A DNA stretch of 58,900 nucleotides from SM23-78 sp041479965. Its GTDB lineage: Archaea > Nanobdellota > Nanobdellia > Woesearchaeales > SM23-78. Below the pieces are notes generated by a model. It saw nothing but the letters and a program-made list of their open reading frames with translations. It was not told the origin of the DNA and did not search any database. The position numbers and the translations under genes are program-made. Numbering within the stretch: position 1 is the stretch's first letter; each line of letters opens with the position of its first letter. The DNA lies in the NCBI GenBank assembly GCA_041479965.1, contig JBGOZE010000001.1:1-58900 (forward strand). The letters run 5' to 3'. Shown in pieces: positions 1 through 8,818 of this stretch.

Positions 1-1164
1 CACTCCTTCTCCTGTCTGGGGGTTCAGCCTCACATAATTATTAGGAGTGCAGCGAAGCCTCTGCAAGTCTCCTGAGACCCTTACATCCCCTATATAGACG
101 ATATTCAGGTTCTCATTGGTTACTCTGGCAGGGAAATAGGGGCTGCACATCTCGAGCATCCCTGGGTCATAAACCTGGCCTCCTCCAACATTCTTTATGT
201 GAATTTCAAATGTGGCCTGGCGAGGGCTATTCTCTTGATAGATATATGTCACAGCAACAGGAGCTCCTTGGCCCGCAGTTCCTGTGTAAGTCCTTGGAAT
301 GCAGACCTTTCGGTCCTCAGAATAGGGGGAAGGGTCAATGCACACCACAGGCGCAGCATATGTCGCGTAAAGGAAGCAATTGGTGATTAGGAAGCTCTGA
401 TAGGTATAGTCGAGGCCAGCAGGCCAGGTCACAATAGTACCATCAAAATTGATATAGTTCACTTCTCCGTTAGGATACTCGTAGGTGTCTCCTTCAAGAA
501 GATATTCTGTGCCAAAGTTCCTTGTGAAATCCAGGGCTGAAAACATAGATATTAAGAGCCTGCCGTGATTGGCATATTCAATGTCAATGCCCGGATTGTC
601 AAAACCGAAGCTCCATTGGTTCTGGTCTCCCAATCGCTCATAGTTGATGTCAACTCCTCCTATGAGCTGCCCCATCTCAAACCTGCCCCCGAGATTATTC
701 ACTCCTATATCAATGATTGAAAGGTCAGAGGAAGCTCCGACAAAATAATTGTCACAGCGCAGCGTGCCTCCGAACTGGCCAAAGCCAATGTTACCTATAT
801 CGATCTGGCATGCCCTGCCTGTACTCCGGATAGGATTAACTCCTTGGAACTGGATCATTGTAGGGTCATAGCCAGAGATGAATAAAGCTCCTCTGGCCCA
901 TGAAGAGCCTATGTTAGCCATCTCTACTTGCACATCAAAGGTGTTATCGTACTGGTCGCCGTAATAAAACATCTTGTAAGGAGGCACTCCAGGAACAAAA
1001 GCCATCTCAACTCCTTGGACTCCTTGATAGTAGATGTTGTTTTCCCAATCCAAATAACTATTGTTCCTTCCAGGAATCCTGCTGCAAGCTGAAAGCAGCA
1101 CAAGAACAAGGGATAATGATATGACTGCTAAGACTAAACCTCTTTTTTTCTTATTGACACTCAT
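1..1164 (-). CDS. Lipoprotein, paralogue of the upstream gene (3' end outside window)
   Basis: The reading frame is open through the window edge, giving 388 residues without a stop. The N-terminus is a lipoprotein signal: a basic start (MSVNKKKR), a hydrophobic core and a lipobox LLSAC at about residues 25-29, so the mature protein is probably lipid-anchored outside the membrane. It aligns by eye with the lipoprotein encoded just upstream: both share a GQGAPVA segment, then an IHIKN/LHIQN segment, and a CTP...VRL..GEG segment. This looks like a tandem duplication. The ATG is preceded by an AGGAGA ribosome-binding site and its own TATA box. Function is unknown; the extracellular part is probably beta-rich. 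Confidence 0.8.
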   Translation of the reverse strand, partial: MSVNKKKRGLVLAVISLSLVLVLLSACSRIPGRNNSYLDWENNIYYQGVQGVEMAFVPGVPPYKMFYYGDQYDNTFDVQVEMANIGSSWARGALFISGYDPTMIQFQGVNPIRSTGRACQIDIGNIGFGQFGGTLRCDNYFVGASSDLSIIDIGVNNLGGRFEMGQLIGGVDINYERLGDQNQWSFGFDNPGIDIEYANHGRLLISMFSALDFTRNFGTEYLLEGDTYEYPNGEVNYINFDGTIVTWPAGLDYTYQSFLITNCFLYATYAAPVVCIDPSPYSEDRKVCIPRTYTGTAGQGAPVAVTYIYQENSPRQATFEIHIKNVGGGQVYDPGMLEMCSPYFPARVTNENLNIVYIGDVRVSGDLQRLRCTPNNYVRLNPQTGEGV

Positions 1165-1197
1165 CTTCAGCTTCTCCTTGCAATTCTCCTTGATAAA

Positions 1198-1212
1198 GGA
1201 GTATATAAAGCT
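1198..1212 (-). promoter_or_regulatory. TATA-box promoter of the downstream lipoprotein gene
   Basis: On the minus strand the sequence reads GCTTTATATACTCC, an archaeal TATA box about 40 nt before the ATG at 1164. That predicts a transcript start near 1180 and a short leader that includes the AGGAGA ribosome-binding site. The rest of the 1165-1256 gap is A/T-rich and has no other feature. Confidence 0.5.
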
Positions 1213-1256
1213 TTTCCTAAAATCGACTCATGTTAATTTAATTAAAATTAATTAAT

Positions 1257-2792
1257 TTAACCATTAGTTGCTGTGGTTGTGCAGGCACTGGTGCAGCTTG
1301 CAGCGTCAGCATAATTCTCAGCTAACAATGGGCAACATATCCTTCCTGACGCAGCTAGCTTGAAGCTAGCAGGGTCTGTGCCTGTTCCGCAAGCACAATC
1401 CCTGGTTGTGGCTATGCACTTGGAAGCAGAACTGGAAGAAGAACATTTAGGATAGCATTTACCATTGATCCTTACCGGAGCTGATGAGGTGCAGGCTGGC
1501 ATGCAGCAGTAGCTTGATCCAGGGCAGAAATTGCTGGTTGGAACACACAGCCCATCAGGGTAAAGGCCAATGCACTCTTGATAGCTACACTGGCAGGCAA
1601 AGCCTGCCTGAAGAGTGATTCTCAGATCCGGGTGAGAGGAATCTCTAGGCACCGCGCATCTGCCATCACTAGGGTCATATCTGGCGCAGTAATCACATTT
1701 AGCAATGCACCTAGTGACTCCATCAACAGGAGCCTCAATCTCATATGGCTGGCACGCAGAGCCTGTGGTTGTGGTGCTGCCCCCATATGGGTTCAATCTC
1801 TTGACTTTGATAGTCTTGGATGCAGAAGTTAGGTAGACATATGAGAGATTAATTGAAAGGAGAGCTGGATAATTCTGGTTGCCCAGTATCAGGTCCTCAT
1901 CTTTCACCATGCACCTGACAAAGCCTTCTCCATTGAACAATCTGACTGGCTGAGGAGTGCATTGCAATTCTTTTGTGCCAGAGAGAGCTGCTCTCACTCC
2001 AATGGTGTTGAAATCTTCCCTGTTAAGCTCCTGAAAAGCGCATGTTCGATCTAGATTAGGAGCATTAAGATAATTGGTGAGCACTGTTCCCGAACCTAAG
2101 TTCTGGATGTGAAGTGTAAACACAGGTCTAACCCTATTGCCAACAGGTTGGTTCTCAGTAGCTATGCCAACAATAGCTACAGGAGCTCCTTGGCCTCCTG
2201 AGAGAGAGAGGTCTTTTTGGGCGCATACCTGTTTTCTTAGGTTCTCTCCAAAAAGGTTGAAATCAACGCAAACAAGACCTGAAAATGAGGTCTGATAGGG
2301 ATAGCAAAGAGAGGCGAAGAGCTGAGTGTCCGGCTGCTCTCTCTGCCCCATGATGCTCTTAGTCTTGAAATTTGGGAAAGTGTAGAAAGTCTCATAGCCT
2401 GTAGGATAATAAATAGATTTGCCAGGCAACTGGATGCCTTTGAAATTAAAGCCATTCTTGGTGACAGAGATGGAGGTAGTGTTGGTAATCTCAATCAATT
2501 CAATATAGAAAGGGTCAAAGCTCAAGGATAAAATTCCGTGGCTGTCATCCATGACATTAACTGCGCCCCCGTTCTCTACCATTATCCCTGCACTGAAAGA
2601 GGAACCTTCATATATATCAGAAGGCGGAGCTTGGTCTAGGAATTTCATCTCCAGTCCTTTGGTGCCTACATAAAAATTAGGAGCATCAGGCGGATTGGTG
2701 ATGACGCAAGCTGAAATAAATATAGCTAATAATATCATCAGCAAGCATACAACTATTTGCAGAAGATTATTGCTTTTATCGAGATTAACCAT
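1257..2792 (-). CDS. Cys-rich surface lipoprotein
   Basis: Predicted 511 residues. A hydrophobic segment ends in the lipobox FISAC near residue 30, so the protein is probably lipid-anchored on the outer face of the membrane. Residues 30-350 look like beta-sandwich surface domains. The last about 160 residues are Cys-rich (pairs such as CDYC, CQC, YCCMPAC), probably disulphide-bonded. It is a paralogue of the lipoprotein downstream. I chose the ATG at 2792 because AGGGA lies just upstream and the previous gene stops 2 nt before it; the longer frame would need a TTG at 2828 inside the neighbour. Function is unknown. Confidence 0.8.
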   Translation of the reverse strand: MVNLDKSNNLLQIVVCLLMILLAIFISACVITNPPDAPNFYVGTKGLEMKFLDQAPPSDIYEGSSFSAGIMVENGGAVNVMDDSHGILSLSFDPFYIELIEITNTTSISVTKNGFNFKGIQLPGKSIYYPTGYETFYTFPNFKTKSIMGQREQPDTQLFASLCYPYQTSFSGLVCVDFNLFGENLRKQVCAQKDLSLSGGQGAPVAIVGIATENQPVGNRVRPVFTLHIQNLGSGTVLTNYLNAPNLDRTCAFQELNREDFNTIGVRAALSGTKELQCTPQPVRLFNGEGFVRCMVKDEDLILGNQNYPALLSINLSYVYLTSASKTIKVKRLNPYGGSTTTTGSACQPYEIEAPVDGVTRCIAKCDYCARYDPSDGRCAVPRDSSHPDLRITLQAGFACQCSYQECIGLYPDGLCVPTSNFCPGSSYCCMPACTSSAPVRINGKCYPKCSSSSSASKCIATTRDCACGTGTDPASFKLAASGRICCPLLAENYADAASCTSACTTTATNG

Positions 2793-2793
2793 T

Positions 2794-4284
2794 TTATTCC
2801 CTGACATTAATTGAGACGCTCTTTTCAAGCTTGTACTTGTACCTTACCATGCCTACAAAAGTCCTCTGGGCCTTCTGAGCTCCTGCGAGGAGTGTTCTTG
2901 GATCCTTGACATGGAGCCTGCATTCGACAGTATCAAAGTTAAGTCTCAAGTCTCCTAGCTTTTCCACATCAAAAGTATAGTTGGTATAGCCATCTCCAAC
3001 GCTTTTCTCTGGCTCGCCTCTGTTACATTTGACAAGGTCAAAATCATCAGGCACCATTATCATGAACAACAACGGCCTGTCAATCTTGCCTTCTGACCAA
3101 GAGTTCTGAATAGTCACCCCTAAGGGAGGCTCTCGCGTATTTCCTATGAGATCAATGCTGAAAGGCTGCTCAATATTAGGTGACATGCCAAGCATGACAG
3201 GACCAGGAGTATATATTGACTTGGGCTTGACAGGAATATTCAGTTTGCTATTGATGTTCTGTCCTGCCATCTCCATAGATCTCCTGACATCCATGTCCAC
3301 AAAGACATATTCCACATAGGCCCAGGTGTCAAAAGTGAATCCCCCGCCCACTTTAACAGAATAAGAGCCTTTGCTCAGGTTATCAAACTTACAATAGAAT
3401 ATGTCAGTCTCTGAACCAAAAATAGAAATCAATTGAGGGGTTGGCTCCCCTCTCGTCTTCTCATCGACATAGCAAGTCGGAGTGAAGATTATCTCTTTAG
3501 TAAAGCTTTTTCCTTGGATATCTGCGCGCACCTCAGCTGGTTGTCCCACGAAATTATACTGGTCAGCCTTCACATTCCTGAGATACAATCCAACAGGCGG
3601 CTTATCGTTGGTACCGTCAATCATCGAAGTGTAGTAAGGGATGCCTGTCATGTTCTCAAGACGACCAATACCAACATCTACTCCCTGAACTATTCTTTGC
3701 CAGATACCTACTGTCTTTTCAGTCAGGTAATTGAAGACTTCTCCTGCCTGCAAAAGCTCAGGCCTGCCCCCAATGTTGGTGAAAAATGATGGGTTCAGCT
3801 GAGTGCCCCAGAGGAAGATGAAGAAGAACAGGAGGAAGACAATCCAGAAGTTCACGTAATGATGGACGAAAGGAATCTCTGCCTTGATGCCAATATAGAT
3901 AGGCCAGACTGGGATGATAGCTAAAAAGAAGCTCACCCAACCTGCGAGTGTTGTTCCGCCAAAAACAGAGATGTTGGGCACAAGATAAAGGAAGAATGGG
4001 ACTGCAATGTAAAAAACAGATATGAGGACGAACTTGAAAATATCAAATGGCTGGACAAATCCTCCCTCTCCCTTGAAAAACAGGAAAGCAAGTGCCGCCA
4101 ATGTCAGATACATGACCACTGCTATTAAAAGGAAAGTTGTCCTGTCAAATCTTAAAAGAAAAACATCCACGAGTTGGACAGCTATGGACAGCAAGAATAA
4201 GAAGCGAAGATTATGAGGTGCTTCCCCAAAGGTATGCTCTTTTGCCTTGGTGACCAAGCTGCTCTCAGAAATGGATGGTGCCAT
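2794..4284 (-). CDS. Multi-pass membrane protein with large C-terminal extracellular domain
   Basis: 496 residues. Roughly the first 165 residues hold four to five hydrophobic helices (for example FLFLLSIAVQLVDVFLL, TFLLIAVVMYLTLAALAFLFF and FWIVFLLFFFIFLW). The rest is soluble, beta-rich and likely outside the cell, with segments such as PTCYVDEKTRG and YCKFDN. No enzymatic motif is visible and I do not recognise the family. It lies between an anchored pilin-like protein and two lipoproteins, all on one strand and tightly packed, which suggests a common envelope complex; this is inference from position only. The start is ATG with a TATA box some 27-37 nt upstream. Confidence 0.75.
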   Translation of the reverse strand: MAPSISESSLVTKAKEHTFGEAPHNLRFLFLLSIAVQLVDVFLLRFDRTTFLLIAVVMYLTLAALAFLFFKGEGGFVQPFDIFKFVLISVFYIAVPFFLYLVPNISVFGGTTLAGWVSFFLAIIPVWPIYIGIKAEIPFVHHYVNFWIVFLLFFFIFLWGTQLNPSFFTNIGGRPELLQAGEVFNYLTEKTVGIWQRIVQGVDVGIGRLENMTGIPYYTSMIDGTNDKPPVGLYLRNVKADQYNFVGQPAEVRADIQGKSFTKEIIFTPTCYVDEKTRGEPTPQLISIFGSETDIFYCKFDNLSKGSYSVKVGGGFTFDTWAYVEYVFVDMDVRRSMEMAGQNINSKLNIPVKPKSIYTPGPVMLGMSPNIEQPFSIDLIGNTREPPLGVTIQNSWSEGKIDRPLLFMIMVPDDFDLVKCNRGEPEKSVGDGYTNYTFDVEKLGDLRLNFDTVECRLHVKDPRTLLAGAQKAQRTFVGMVRYKYKLEKSVSINVRE

Positions 4285-4310
4285 GGTTTCACGTATTTTT
4301 CAGCTCAACA

Positions 4311-4321
4311 TACTATATATC
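4311..4321 (-). promoter_or_regulatory. TATA-box promoter of the membrane protein gene
   Basis: The minus strand reads AGATATATAGT about 27-37 nt before the ATG at 4284, predicting a leaderless or very short-leader transcript. The rest of the gap back to 4427 shows nothing else. Confidence 0.4.
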
Positions 4322-4427
4322 TTCATAGTTTTGGCTCAAGCAAGTATTATCAAGTTCCTATCCGGTTTCTGTCCTTTTCCCTCTTTTTTGGATAGAGAAT
4401 GCCCCACTTGCCCAAATGCTTTAGTCA

Positions 4428-5618
4428 TCAAATAACATCTACTCGAAGCTCAGCCACGTCAATGGGGTCTGATTGAGGAGTCACTTTTATTGGGTTGGAG
4501 CCGATAGTGACAGACTCGGGGTCAATCTCGACCTGATAAAATAAATCGCGCGTGTCGAAGTAAGTCTTAAACCCGTTGATTTCAACAGTACCTCTCTTTT
4601 GGCTGCTGGCATCAGCAAATCTTAATGAAAGCAAAAGCCCTCTCTGGCCACTGTAAATCGCGCCATAGAGCTGAGCAGGCATAGTGAAATAAAAGACAGG
4701 TAAGGCTGTCTCTTTGAGCTTGACCACTAGCTTTGGCATGTCTATAAGGAAAGAGCCTGTGTTGGTAGTAGCAATTAAAGCATTATCTCCTAACTTAAGG
4801 AATTCGGGGCTGACCTCGATCTTGGTCTTGATGCCGCAGTCAGGGTAGCTGGTGAATATCGCCCTGTTATTTATCAGTATCTGCACCAATCCTTCTTCTT
4901 TAGGAGGGCAATCAGGCAGGAATTCAAATGTGCTTGACTCGAAATTCTCATACTCTCTCTGTGTAATGGAGAAGTGTTGTTCTGAGAAAGCTCCTGAATA
5001 ATCAGTCACTTTGGCTGATACAAGAAGGTTCTCGAGCACGTATTCGTTCACGCGCCAGAAAGCTGCTCCTGTGTCTGAAACAGAGAACACGAGACTGTTC
5101 TTCTGCTTAAGGAAATCTGCCGGAAGGCTTATGGGCGGGGGACTAGCATCTGTTATCTCGCCTTCATACAGCTCGTATTCGTTCAGCATGATGATGAGCC
5201 TGCCAGAATATTTCTTGACATTGAAAGACAGTTTCACATCCCCCATCGTCTTAGAGTCAAAGAAGAATATCACTTCTTCTGTCTTGCCGCCAAAAGCAGA
5301 GTTCTTCACGTAAAGAGAAGGAACTCTTTTCAGCTCATCAGCATTGGTGACTGTGAATACCATGAAAGAAGGCATGGTGTGCTCGACAGTATTGGAAGTG
5401 AAAGGGTAAATCCTTCCTGGGTTGACAGAAAACAGCACACTCCGAGATGTGGTTGTCCCGCTGCTTCCTCCAGTGCCCGAGGCGTCCTCTCCCAGCAAAG
5501 CAGCTCTTTCCTCTGGAGAGAGGAAAAGAATGTAAAAGACTATGAGCACTGCAATCAAGATGACCACAATGCCAGCCTGAGTAGCTGCTTGGCCCAGCTT
5601 AGATTTCCATCTAATCAT
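4428..5618 (-). CDS. Membrane-anchored, pilin-like surface protein
   Basis: 396 residues. The N-terminus has a short basic stretch, then KLGQAATQAG, then a 20-residue hydrophobic helix (IVVILIAVLIVFYILFL). This resembles the archaeal class III (prepilin) signal, where cleavage occurs before the Q and the helix stays as the assembly domain; the usual Glu at +5 is not seen, so a plain N-terminal anchor is also possible. The ectodomain is beta-rich after a Gly/Ser/Thr linker (residues 45-58). It is the first gene of the minus-strand envelope cluster. The ATG is preceded by AAGAAGGGGG and a TATA box. Function is unknown. Confidence 0.75.
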   Translation of the reverse strand: MIRWKSKLGQAATQAGIVVILIAVLIVFYILFLSPEERAALLGEDASGTGGSSGTTTSRSVLFSVNPGRIYPFTSNTVEHTMPSFMVFTVTNADELKRVPSLYVKNSAFGGKTEEVIFFFDSKTMGDVKLSFNVKKYSGRLIIMLNEYELYEGEITDASPPPISLPADFLKQKNSLVFSVSDTGAAFWRVNEYVLENLLVSAKVTDYSGAFSEQHFSITQREYENFESSTFEFLPDCPPKEEGLVQILINNRAIFTSYPDCGIKTKIEVSPEFLKLGDNALIATTNTGSFLIDMPKLVVKLKETALPVFYFTMPAQLYGAIYSGQRGLLLSLRFADASSQKRGTVEINGFKTYFDTRDLFYQVEIDPESVTIGSNPIKVTPQSDPIDVAELRVDVI

Positions 5619-5637
5619 ACCCCCTTCTTAATAATCG

Positions 5638-5743
5638 ACATATATAAATTTATTGGTTTTAATAACGAGAGTCAGAGAGAAGAGAATGTTAAAATTAGGG
5701 AAAAATCTCAAAACCATGAAAAACAACGAAAAATATTATATAC
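5638..5743. promoter_or_regulatory. Divergent promoters between envelope cluster and pelota
   Basis: Two TATA boxes face away from each other. On the minus strand, TTTATATATG at about 5640-5650 lies about 25 nt before a start expected next to the ATG at 5618. On the plus strand, ATTATATAC at about 5735-5743 predicts a start a few bases before the pelota ATG at 5769. The space between is A/T-rich with no visible gene. Confidence 0.5.
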
Positions 5744-5768
5744 TAACAAAAAATATCCTGGTGATAAG

Positions 5769-6818
5769 ATGCAAATAATCAAGAAGAACCTGAAACAGGG
5801 AGAAGTCACGGTCAAGGTCAATAATTCAGAGGACCTGTGGTTTCTCAATCAAGTAATTGAACCTAACGACCTTGTTAAAGGCAAGACTGAGAGGAAAATC
5901 AAGATCGGCAAAGAAGATGAAAGAAAGCAAAGCGTCGTCAGGAAGACTGTTTTCCTGGAAATATTAGTTGAGAAAAAAGAATTCCATAAATATTCAGACA
6001 ACCTGAGGATAGGCGGAGTGATAACCCAAGGACCAGAAGATGTTCCAAAGGGCAGCCACCACACCTTTGACATCGCAGCAGGAGACATCATCACTGTCAA
6101 GAAAGAGGAGTGGCTCAACTATCAGCTTGAGAAGCTGAAAGAGGCGAGCGAAACCATAAATACCAAAATAATTATGCTCATCTTCGATAGAGAAGAAGCG
6201 ACCTTTGCCATGCTCAAAAACCAGGGCTGTGAAATCCTGGCCAAAATCAAAGGAGAAGTGACAAAAAAAGCCATAGATGGCGCCGGAAAGGATTTTTACA
6301 AAGAGATAATTGAGAAACTCAGGGAATATGATAAAAGGTTTGAGCCCCCGAACATTGTTGTTGCGAGCCCTAGCTTTTGGAAAGAATACCTGATGAAAGA
6401 GATGCCCTTGGATCTCAAGGAAAAGATAACCTTGGCCACGTGCTCTGATGTTGAGGAGACTGCGATCAAAGAAGTTATGCAGAGACCTGAGCTGCTCAAG
6501 GTTTTGGAGCATGACAGAGCTGCCAAGGAACTCTGCATGATTGAGGCTGTGCTCAAAGCCATTTCCAAGGACGAAGCCTGCTATGGCTTCAAGGAATGCA
6601 AGGAAAAAATAGAGATTGGGGCAGTGAAAGAGCTTTTTGTTAGCTATGCATTCCTCAACAAGTCAAGAGAAGAGGGAAAACAAGCGCAGTCAGAAGAAGT
6701 GATGAAGCTGGCAGAGAAGACAGGCAGCCAAGTACACATCCTAAGCACAGAGGAAGCTAACCAGAAGCTTATGGGCCTAGGAGGAATGGCAGGGATTCTA
6801 AGATGGAAGATGCAATAG
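5769..6818 (+). CDS. pelA: mRNA surveillance protein pelota (Dom34)
   Basis: 349 residues, the usual length for archaeal pelota. Pelota recognises ribosomes stalled on mRNA and, with aABCE1 and an aEF1A-type GTPase, promotes their splitting (family knowledge). The N-terminal Sm-like domain starts MQIIKKNLKQGEVTVKV and contains FHKYSDNLRIGGVI; the central domain has IMLIFDREEATFAML; the C-terminal eL30/eRF1-like domain has KELFVSYAFLNK and ends VHILSTEEANQKLMGLGG. The frame is open further upstream, but the ATG at 5769 follows a GGTGAT ribosome-binding site and a TATA box, and it restores the family length. The gene overlaps the next one by 16 nt, implying translational coupling. Confidence 0.95.
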   Translation: MQIIKKNLKQGEVTVKVNNSEDLWFLNQVIEPNDLVKGKTERKIKIGKEDERKQSVVRKTVFLEILVEKKEFHKYSDNLRIGGVITQGPEDVPKGSHHTFDIAAGDIITVKKEEWLNYQLEKLKEASETINTKIIMLIFDREEATFAMLKNQGCEILAKIKGEVTKKAIDGAGKDFYKEIIEKLREYDKRFEPPNIVVASPSFWKEYLMKEMPLDLKEKITLATCSDVEETAIKEVMQRPELLKVLEHDRAAKELCMIEAVLKAISKDEACYGFKECKEKIEIGAVKELFVSYAFLNKSREEGKQAQSEEVMKLAEKTGSQVHILSTEEANQKLMGLGGMAGILRWKMQ

Positions 6819-7702
6819 GCGCAGAGAGCCAAAGCAAGACAAACGTTCTAATCAAGAATATTGTAAAAGACATCATTGCAAAAAAAGAGCTCCAGAACCT
6901 GGATGAAGCATTTGTAAGCCCGAAAGTCAAAGCATTCCTAGATGAACATAAGAAGACCAAAGACAAGCTCGAGAGAGTCAGGTATTCTGAGTTCCAGCGC
7001 TCCAAAGAGCATGAAGAGCTGGTGAAAAAAATACGAGCCAATCTCAGGGAAGTCTATGGCGTCTTCATAATGGAGGATTACAAGAAAAGGTTTGAGCTAC
7101 TGGAAGAGCTGAAGAAGAACCCTTCTTTGGAGAACCACAACAAGATTCTTGCATTGCACAAGTCAAGCCAGGAGAGGCTACCCTATTATCCTATCATATA
7201 CAAGAAAATATTTGAAATCACAGGCAAGCCAGAAAGGATAGTTGACCTTGCCTGCGGCTTGAACCCCTTCAGCTATCCATATATTGAAAATCTTGATTGT
7301 AAACCAGAATATCTTGCCTGCGACTTGGCAGAGAAAGACCTCAAATTCATTGAAAGATATTTCAAGATCAGGGCCATCCCAGGTGCTGTAAAGAAGATTG
7401 ATTTGGTGAACGATGACATTAATGAGCTGACCAAAAGCCAAGGCAAAGGCATCGAGATAGTATTCTTGCTAAAAACACTGGACTCTTTGGAAGCTGTCCA
7501 ATGGAACAAGAGCGCTGCGGTGCTGAAGAGCATAAAGGCAAAGTTCATTGTTGTCTCTTTCTCAACCAAGAGCCTGGGAGGCAAGAAAGCCATAAAAAAA
7601 GAGAAAAGGAGTTGGTTTGAGGGGCTGGTAAAGAAGCTCAAATACAGATTGAAAATCTTTGAGGTCCCTGGCGAAATGTTCTATGTTATAACAGCCAGAT
7701 AA
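6803..7702 (+). CDS. ArmA/RmtB/FmrO-like rRNA (guanine-N7) methyltransferase homologue
   Basis: 299 residues. The C-terminal half is a Rossmann methyltransferase domain: SAM-binding DLACGLNPFSYPY (residues 148-160), LACDL (171-175), LLKTLDSLE (222-230) and VSFSTKSLGG (251-260). The CGLNPF, LLKTL..LE and SLGG signatures are those of the aminoglycoside-resistance 16S rRNA m7G1405 methyltransferases (Rmt/Arm/FmrO family). The N-terminal about 120 residues are helical and charged, like the helical N-terminal domain of that family. The site modified in an archaeal ribosome is not known from sequence. Overlap with pelota suggests a housekeeping ribosome-related role rather than resistance; that is inference. 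Confidence 0.75.
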   Translation: MEDAIGAESQSKTNVLIKNIVKDIIAKKELQNLDEAFVSPKVKAFLDEHKKTKDKLERVRYSEFQRSKEHEELVKKIRANLREVYGVFIMEDYKKRFELLEELKKNPSLENHNKILALHKSSQERLPYYPIIYKKIFEITGKPERIVDLACGLNPFSYPYIENLDCKPEYLACDLAEKDLKFIERYFKIRAIPGAVKKIDLVNDDINELTKSQGKGIEIVFLLKTLDSLEAVQWNKSAAVLKSIKAKFIVVSFSTKSLGGKKAIKKEKRSWFEGLVKKLKYRLKIFEVPGEMFYVITAR

Positions 7703-7804
7703 TCTCCAAAATAGACAATAAATATACGGATTATCACACTCTCATCATGCCCATTCATACCTCTTCAGTGGCTTTAGTTTTGAAACTATTGGCTAAGTGT
7801 AAAA

Positions 7805-7877
7805 AATAGTAACATATAAATAGTAGTTATGGGTTTTTGGTATTAAAAAGGGGTGATCAGTCCTACTTTTAGGAGGT
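7805..7877 (+). promoter_or_regulatory. Promoter, possible operator and ribosome-binding site of trmB-like gene 1
   Basis: A TATA box (CATATAAAT, about 7813-7821) is flanked by two direct copies of AATAGTA (7805-7811 and 7819-7825), the second overlapping the TATA box. This could be a repressor site, possibly for the product itself. The leader then holds TGATCA and a strong AGGAGGT (7871-7877), 6 nt before the ATG. The 7703-7800 stretch upstream has no gene. Confidence 0.4.
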
Positions 7878-7883
7878 AGAAAT

Positions 7884-8696
7884 ATGATCGTGAAAGAAGA
7901 GTTTCTGAGCAAGCTAAGAAGATACTTTGGACTTAACCTTTACGAGGTTAAGATATGGACCGCTCTTCTCTCCAGAGGGGTGAGTACCGCAGGAGAATTA
8001 AGCGACATAGCCAATGTACCCAGGAGCAGGAGCTATGATATTCTAGAAAGCCTAGAGAAGAAAGGCTTTGTTGTGATGAAGCTCGGCAAGCCGATAAAGT
8101 ACATTGCAGTCCAACCAACTGAAGTGGTTGAGCGAGTAAAGAAGAACATGAAGCAAGAGGCAGACGACAGGGTTCAGAGATTGGAAGAGCTGAAAAAGAC
8201 AGATGTCATCCAAGAGCTCAATTCCCTGCACACACAAGGCGTTGAGCTGGTAGAGCCTTCAGACTTGTCAGGCTCATTGAAAGGCAGGCACAACCTGTAC
8301 AACCACCTTGAGCTTACCATAAGGAATGCTGAGAAGACAGTAACCATCATGACTACATCTGCTGGTCTGTTGAGAAAAATCGAGGGCCTGAAACCTGTTT
8401 TCGAGCAGGTTAAGAAGAGAGGAGTGAAGATAAGGATTGCTGCTCCCATCAACAGCAAAGAGGCAGAGAAGATCGTAAAGGATATGGCAGGCATAGCAGA
8501 GATAAGACATACTGACTCAAAGGCCAGGTTCACCATTGTCGATGGCAAGGAGCTAATCTTCATGGTGATGGATGATGCGGAAGTCCATCCAACCTACGAT
8601 ATAGGCATCTGGATAAACACGCCCTTCTTTGCAAAAGCCTTGGAAGACATGTTCGAGCTCGCATGGAAGGACATGAAAAAGAAAGTCAAGGTATAG
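7884..8696 (+). CDS. TrmB-family transcriptional regulator (copy 1)
   Basis: 270 residues. An N-terminal winged helix (residues about 10-75; LNLYEVKIWTALLSRG...AGELSDIANVPRSRSYDILESLEKKGF) is followed by a coiled-coil-like linker and a C-terminal domain of the TrmB/phospholipase-D-like type (TIRNAEKTVTIMTT, GVKIRIAAPINS, FTIVDGKELIFMVMDD). TrmB proteins are usually sugar- or metabolite-responsive repressors or activators; the ligand here is not visible. A close paralogue is encoded at 38830-39615 with an almost identical recognition region. The ATG follows a near-perfect AGGAGGT. It stands alone between two other transcription units. Confidence 0.85.
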   Translation: MIVKEEFLSKLRRYFGLNLYEVKIWTALLSRGVSTAGELSDIANVPRSRSYDILESLEKKGFVVMKLGKPIKYIAVQPTEVVERVKKNMKQEADDRVQRLEELKKTDVIQELNSLHTQGVELVEPSDLSGSLKGRHNLYNHLELTIRNAEKTVTIMTTSAGLLRKIEGLKPVFEQVKKRGVKIRIAAPINSKEAEKIVKDMAGIAEIRHTDSKARFTIVDGKELIFMVMDDAEVHPTYDIGIWINTPFFAKALEDMFELAWKDMKKKVKV

Positions 8697-8759
8697 AGAC
8701 AAAATCTTAAATTTTTTATTTTTCTTCCTTATTTCTTTTTCATCCACCAATTTCCAATA

Positions 8760-8770
8760 CTTTTATATAT
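8760..8770 (+). promoter_or_regulatory. TATA-box promoter of pheS-pheT
   Basis: CTTTTATATATC lies about 50 nt before the pheS start and predicts a transcript start near 8788. A GGGTGA motif in the leader is the likely ribosome-binding site. Confidence 0.5.
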
Positions 8771-8818
8771 CTTTACGAAATAACAGATACTAACAATTAA
8801 GAAGATAAGGGTGAAGAT

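Noticed and set aside
2793..2828. TTG start of the surface lipoprotein at 2828
   Set aside because: It would begin inside the upstream gene without a ribosome-binding site; the ATG at 2792 has AGGGA and abuts the previous stop.
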